From an uncultured Anaerotruncus sp. (GTDB lineage: Bacteria; Bacillota; Clostridia; Oscillospirales; Ruminococcaceae), in contig CAJUJI010000149.1 of NCBI GenBank assembly GCA_910586875.1, forward strand, positions 1-6,445: a DNA stretch of 6,445 nucleotides, given 5' to 3'. Each line of letters opens with the position of its first letter. Position 1 is the stretch's first letter. Under the pieces are notes generated by a model. It was given only the letters and a program-made list of their open reading frames with translations. It was not told the DNA's origin and did not search any database. Below are positions 5,340 through 6,445 of this stretch, one piece after another. Made by a program: the position numbers and the translations under genes.

Positions 5340-5387
5340 CCAGGGGCGCTGCCCCTGGACCCCGCCGCCTTTTATAAAAGGCGGGCG
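5340..5387. repeat. Paired inverted repeats, probable dispersed intergenic element
   Basis: Two hairpins lie almost back to back. The first is CCAGGGGC/GCCCCTGG (5340-5347 and 5351-5358), an 8-bp stem with a GCT loop. The second is a perfect 20-bp palindrome, CCGCCTTTT-AT-AAAAGGCGG (5365-5384). They are joined by GACCCC. The sequence is far more GC-rich and symmetrical than its surroundings. Modules of the CCAGGGG...CCCCTGG-ACCCC kind recur between genes in many genomes, so this is probably a REP- or MITE-like unit. It lies in the stretch upstream of the M23 gene, where it could also affect readthrough. Only one copy is visible here. Confidence 0.5.
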
Positions 5388-5528
5388 AAAATTTCTGTGC
5401 GCTGCCGCGTCTTATTGGATGGGGTAAACCTTCCGCCTGTTGCTGCATTGAAAAGAGTACAGGGATTCTGAACTGCTTCTAAGACAAGTTTATGTGTCAT
5501 TTTCCAAAAAAATGAACCCTTTGCCACG

Positions 5529-5552
5529 AAAAAAGGAGGCGAAACGCCTCCT
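5529..5552 (-). terminator. Intrinsic terminator of the aldo/keto reductase gene
   Basis: AGGAGGCG and CGCCTCCT (5552-5545 and 5541-5534) form a perfect 8-bp stem with a three-base loop. On the minus strand the stem runs straight into a T run ending at 5529. It starts 20 bp past the reductase stop codon. Confidence 0.92.
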
Positions 5553-5572
5553 CTTTTCACATATTCTTCTGA

Positions 5573-6424
5573 TTAGAAATCGATTGTATCCGGATCTTTG
5601 CCTGGGCCACAGTGATTTTCCAGATTTGAGAGTACCGCCATATCTGCGCTGGACAGGCTAAAATCAAACAGCTCCAGGTTCTGTTTGATACGCGCAGGGG
5701 TCACCGATTTCGGAAGCGGCAAAAAGCCCATCTGCAAGCTCCAACGCAGGCAGACCTGTGCCACACTCTTCCCATACCTCTCCGCGATCGGCACCAGCTC
5801 CGGCGCATCCAGCAGCTTGCCGGTACCCAGCGGACTATAAGCCTCCAACAGCATCCCTCGATTGCGGCAATACTCTACCAACTCCTGCTGCCGGTAGCCG
5901 GGGTACAGACGAATTTGGTTGACCATCGGCGGGATTTTTGCGGTCCGATCCAGCACCTCAAGATGACGCGGGAAATAGTTACTCACACCGATTGCCCGCA
6001 CCTTGCCCGATTGATAAAGCTCCTCCATCGCCTGCCAGGTTTCAGCGGTAGACTGCTCAAAGCAATCGCGAAATGCCAGCGGATTCGGCCAATGCACCAG
6101 ATACAGGTCGAGCACCTCCAGCCCCAGCTTTTCCATCGAGCGCTCAAACGCCTCCAATGTCGCCTTGTAGCCATGATCGGTGTTGGCCAGCTTGGTGGTG
6201 ATGAACAGCTCCTCACGCGGCACGCCACATTCCTTGATCGCCTGACCCACGCTCTGCTCATTCTCATAACGAGCGGCTGTGTCAATGTGGCGATACCCTT
6301 GGCGGATTGCCTCTTTTACCGACTCCACAGCAACCTCGCCCGCCGGTGTCTGCCAGGTGCCAAAGCCGACGCAGGGAATCGTTACACCGTTTTGCAGCGT
6401 ATAGCTATCGGTCATTGTTTGCAT
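5573..6424 (-). CDS. Aldo/keto reductase, 2,5-diketo-D-gluconate reductase-like
   Basis: This 283-aa protein is a single-domain (alpha/beta)8 NAD(P)H-dependent reductase of the aldo/keto reductase superfamily, closest in pattern to the prokaryotic AKR5 group. The catalytic tetrad is complete: D48 and Y53 in HIDTAARYENE, K78 in ITTKLAN and H111 in LYLVHWPNP. Cofactor-binding patterns GVSNY (146-150), YSPLGTGKL (196-204) and LPKSVTPARIKQN (237-249) are in order. Such enzymes reduce aldehydes, methylglyoxal or keto sugars; sequence does not fix the substrate. The ATG at 6424 follows GGAGG by 9 nt. The in-frame ATG 6433 abuts that RBS and is too close; ATG 6415 is possible with AGAAGG. The gene ends in its own terminator, so it is probably the last or only gene of its transcript; its promoter lies outside the window. 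Confidence 0.94.
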   Translation of the reverse strand: MQTMTDSYTLQNGVTIPCVGFGTWQTPAGEVAVESVKEAIRQGYRHIDTAARYENEQSVGQAIKECGVPREELFITTKLANTDHGYKATLEAFERSMEKLGLEVLDLYLVHWPNPLAFRDCFEQSTAETWQAMEELYQSGKVRAIGVSNYFPRHLEVLDRTAKIPPMVNQIRLYPGYRQQELVEYCRNRGMLLEAYSPLGTGKLLDAPELVPIAERYGKSVAQVCLRWSLQMGFLPLPKSVTPARIKQNLELFDFSLSSADMAVLSNLENHCGPGKDPDTIDF

Positions 6425-6433
6425 CCTTCTCAT

Positions 6434-6438
6434 CCTCC
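6434..6438 (-). promoter_or_regulatory. RBS deciding the aldo/keto reductase start
   Basis: GGAGG on the minus strand is 9 nt from ATG 6424 and directly touches ATG 6433. Spacing therefore favours 6424. Confidence 0.7.
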
Positions 6439-6445
6439 ATTTATT

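Larger units (their letters stand above)
5274..5528. other. Gene-free interval upstream of the M23/M50 pair
   Basis: Apart from the inverted-repeat element and the M23 ribosome binding site, I see no gene here. A 62-codon minus-strand frame at 5560-5372 starts within the reductase terminator and lacks an RBS. No convincing sigma-A promoter is visible; TTGCAG near 5326-5321 with TGAGAT 17 bp further on is weak. I also found no clear sigma-E-type site, so the promoter of the M23/M50 operon remains unidentified. Confidence 0.6.

Noticed and set aside
5372..5560. Minus-strand 62-codon frame between the reductase and the M23 gene
   Set aside because: It starts inside the reductase's terminator, lacks an RBS and ends in the inverted-repeat element. 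No protein family is recognisable.
1..6445. CRISPR array, tRNA or rRNA gene, transposase, phage or defence genes
   Set aside because: I saw no regularly spaced direct repeats, no cloverleaf-like gene and no mobile-element or defence protein signature on either strand.

Overview
All six convincing protein genes lie on the minus strand, so the window reads right to left. Moderate GC content, strong GGAGG-type ribosome binding sites, a T-box leader, and a membrane M50/M23 protease pair that looks like the sporulation proteins SpoIVFB/SpoIVFA all suggest an anaerobic Clostridia-class Firmicute. My guess is an Oscillospiraceae/Ruminococcaceae-type gut or rumen organism; that is inference, as no rRNA or phylogenetic marker is present.

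Layout in the direction of transcription: (1) 6424-5573, an aldo/keto reductase ending in a strong intrinsic terminator (5552-5529). (2) 5528-5274, about 250 bp without a gene, holding a compact pair of inverted repeats (5340-5387) that looks like a dispersed intergenic repeat. (3) 5273-3878, a membrane-anchored M23 peptidase overlapping an M50 intramembrane metalloprotease. (4) 3799-2760, a FlK-like hotdog thioesterase overlapping a HAD phosphatase by ATGA. (5) A sigma-A-type promoter whose -35 box contains the HAD stop codon, then a complete T-box riboswitch with its terminator (about 2728-2454). (6) An XRE-cupin regulator (2403-1813) and, 5 bp later, an acyl-CoA synthetase (1807-152). (7) A perfect 15-bp hairpin (99-135) closing the operon, then about 100 bp with no gene.

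The most interesting unit is (5)+(6). T-box leaders sense uncharged tRNA and normally control aminoacyl-tRNA synthetase, amino-acid biosynthesis or transport genes. Here one controls an XRE-cupin regulator and a short/medium-chain acyl-CoA synthetase. The specifier reads most naturally as AUC (isoleucine), and the T-box UGGU matches a tRNA with discriminator A, as tRNA-Ile has. The synthetase carries Gly, not Trp, in its YGQTE motif, which argues against acetate and for a larger acid. The working hypothesis is isoleucine synthesis from scavenged 2-methylbutyrate (or propionate): activation to the acyl-CoA followed by reductive carboxylation, switched on when tRNA-Ile is uncharged. A dyad between the attenuator and the regulator's start codon could add autoregulation by the XRE-cupin protein.
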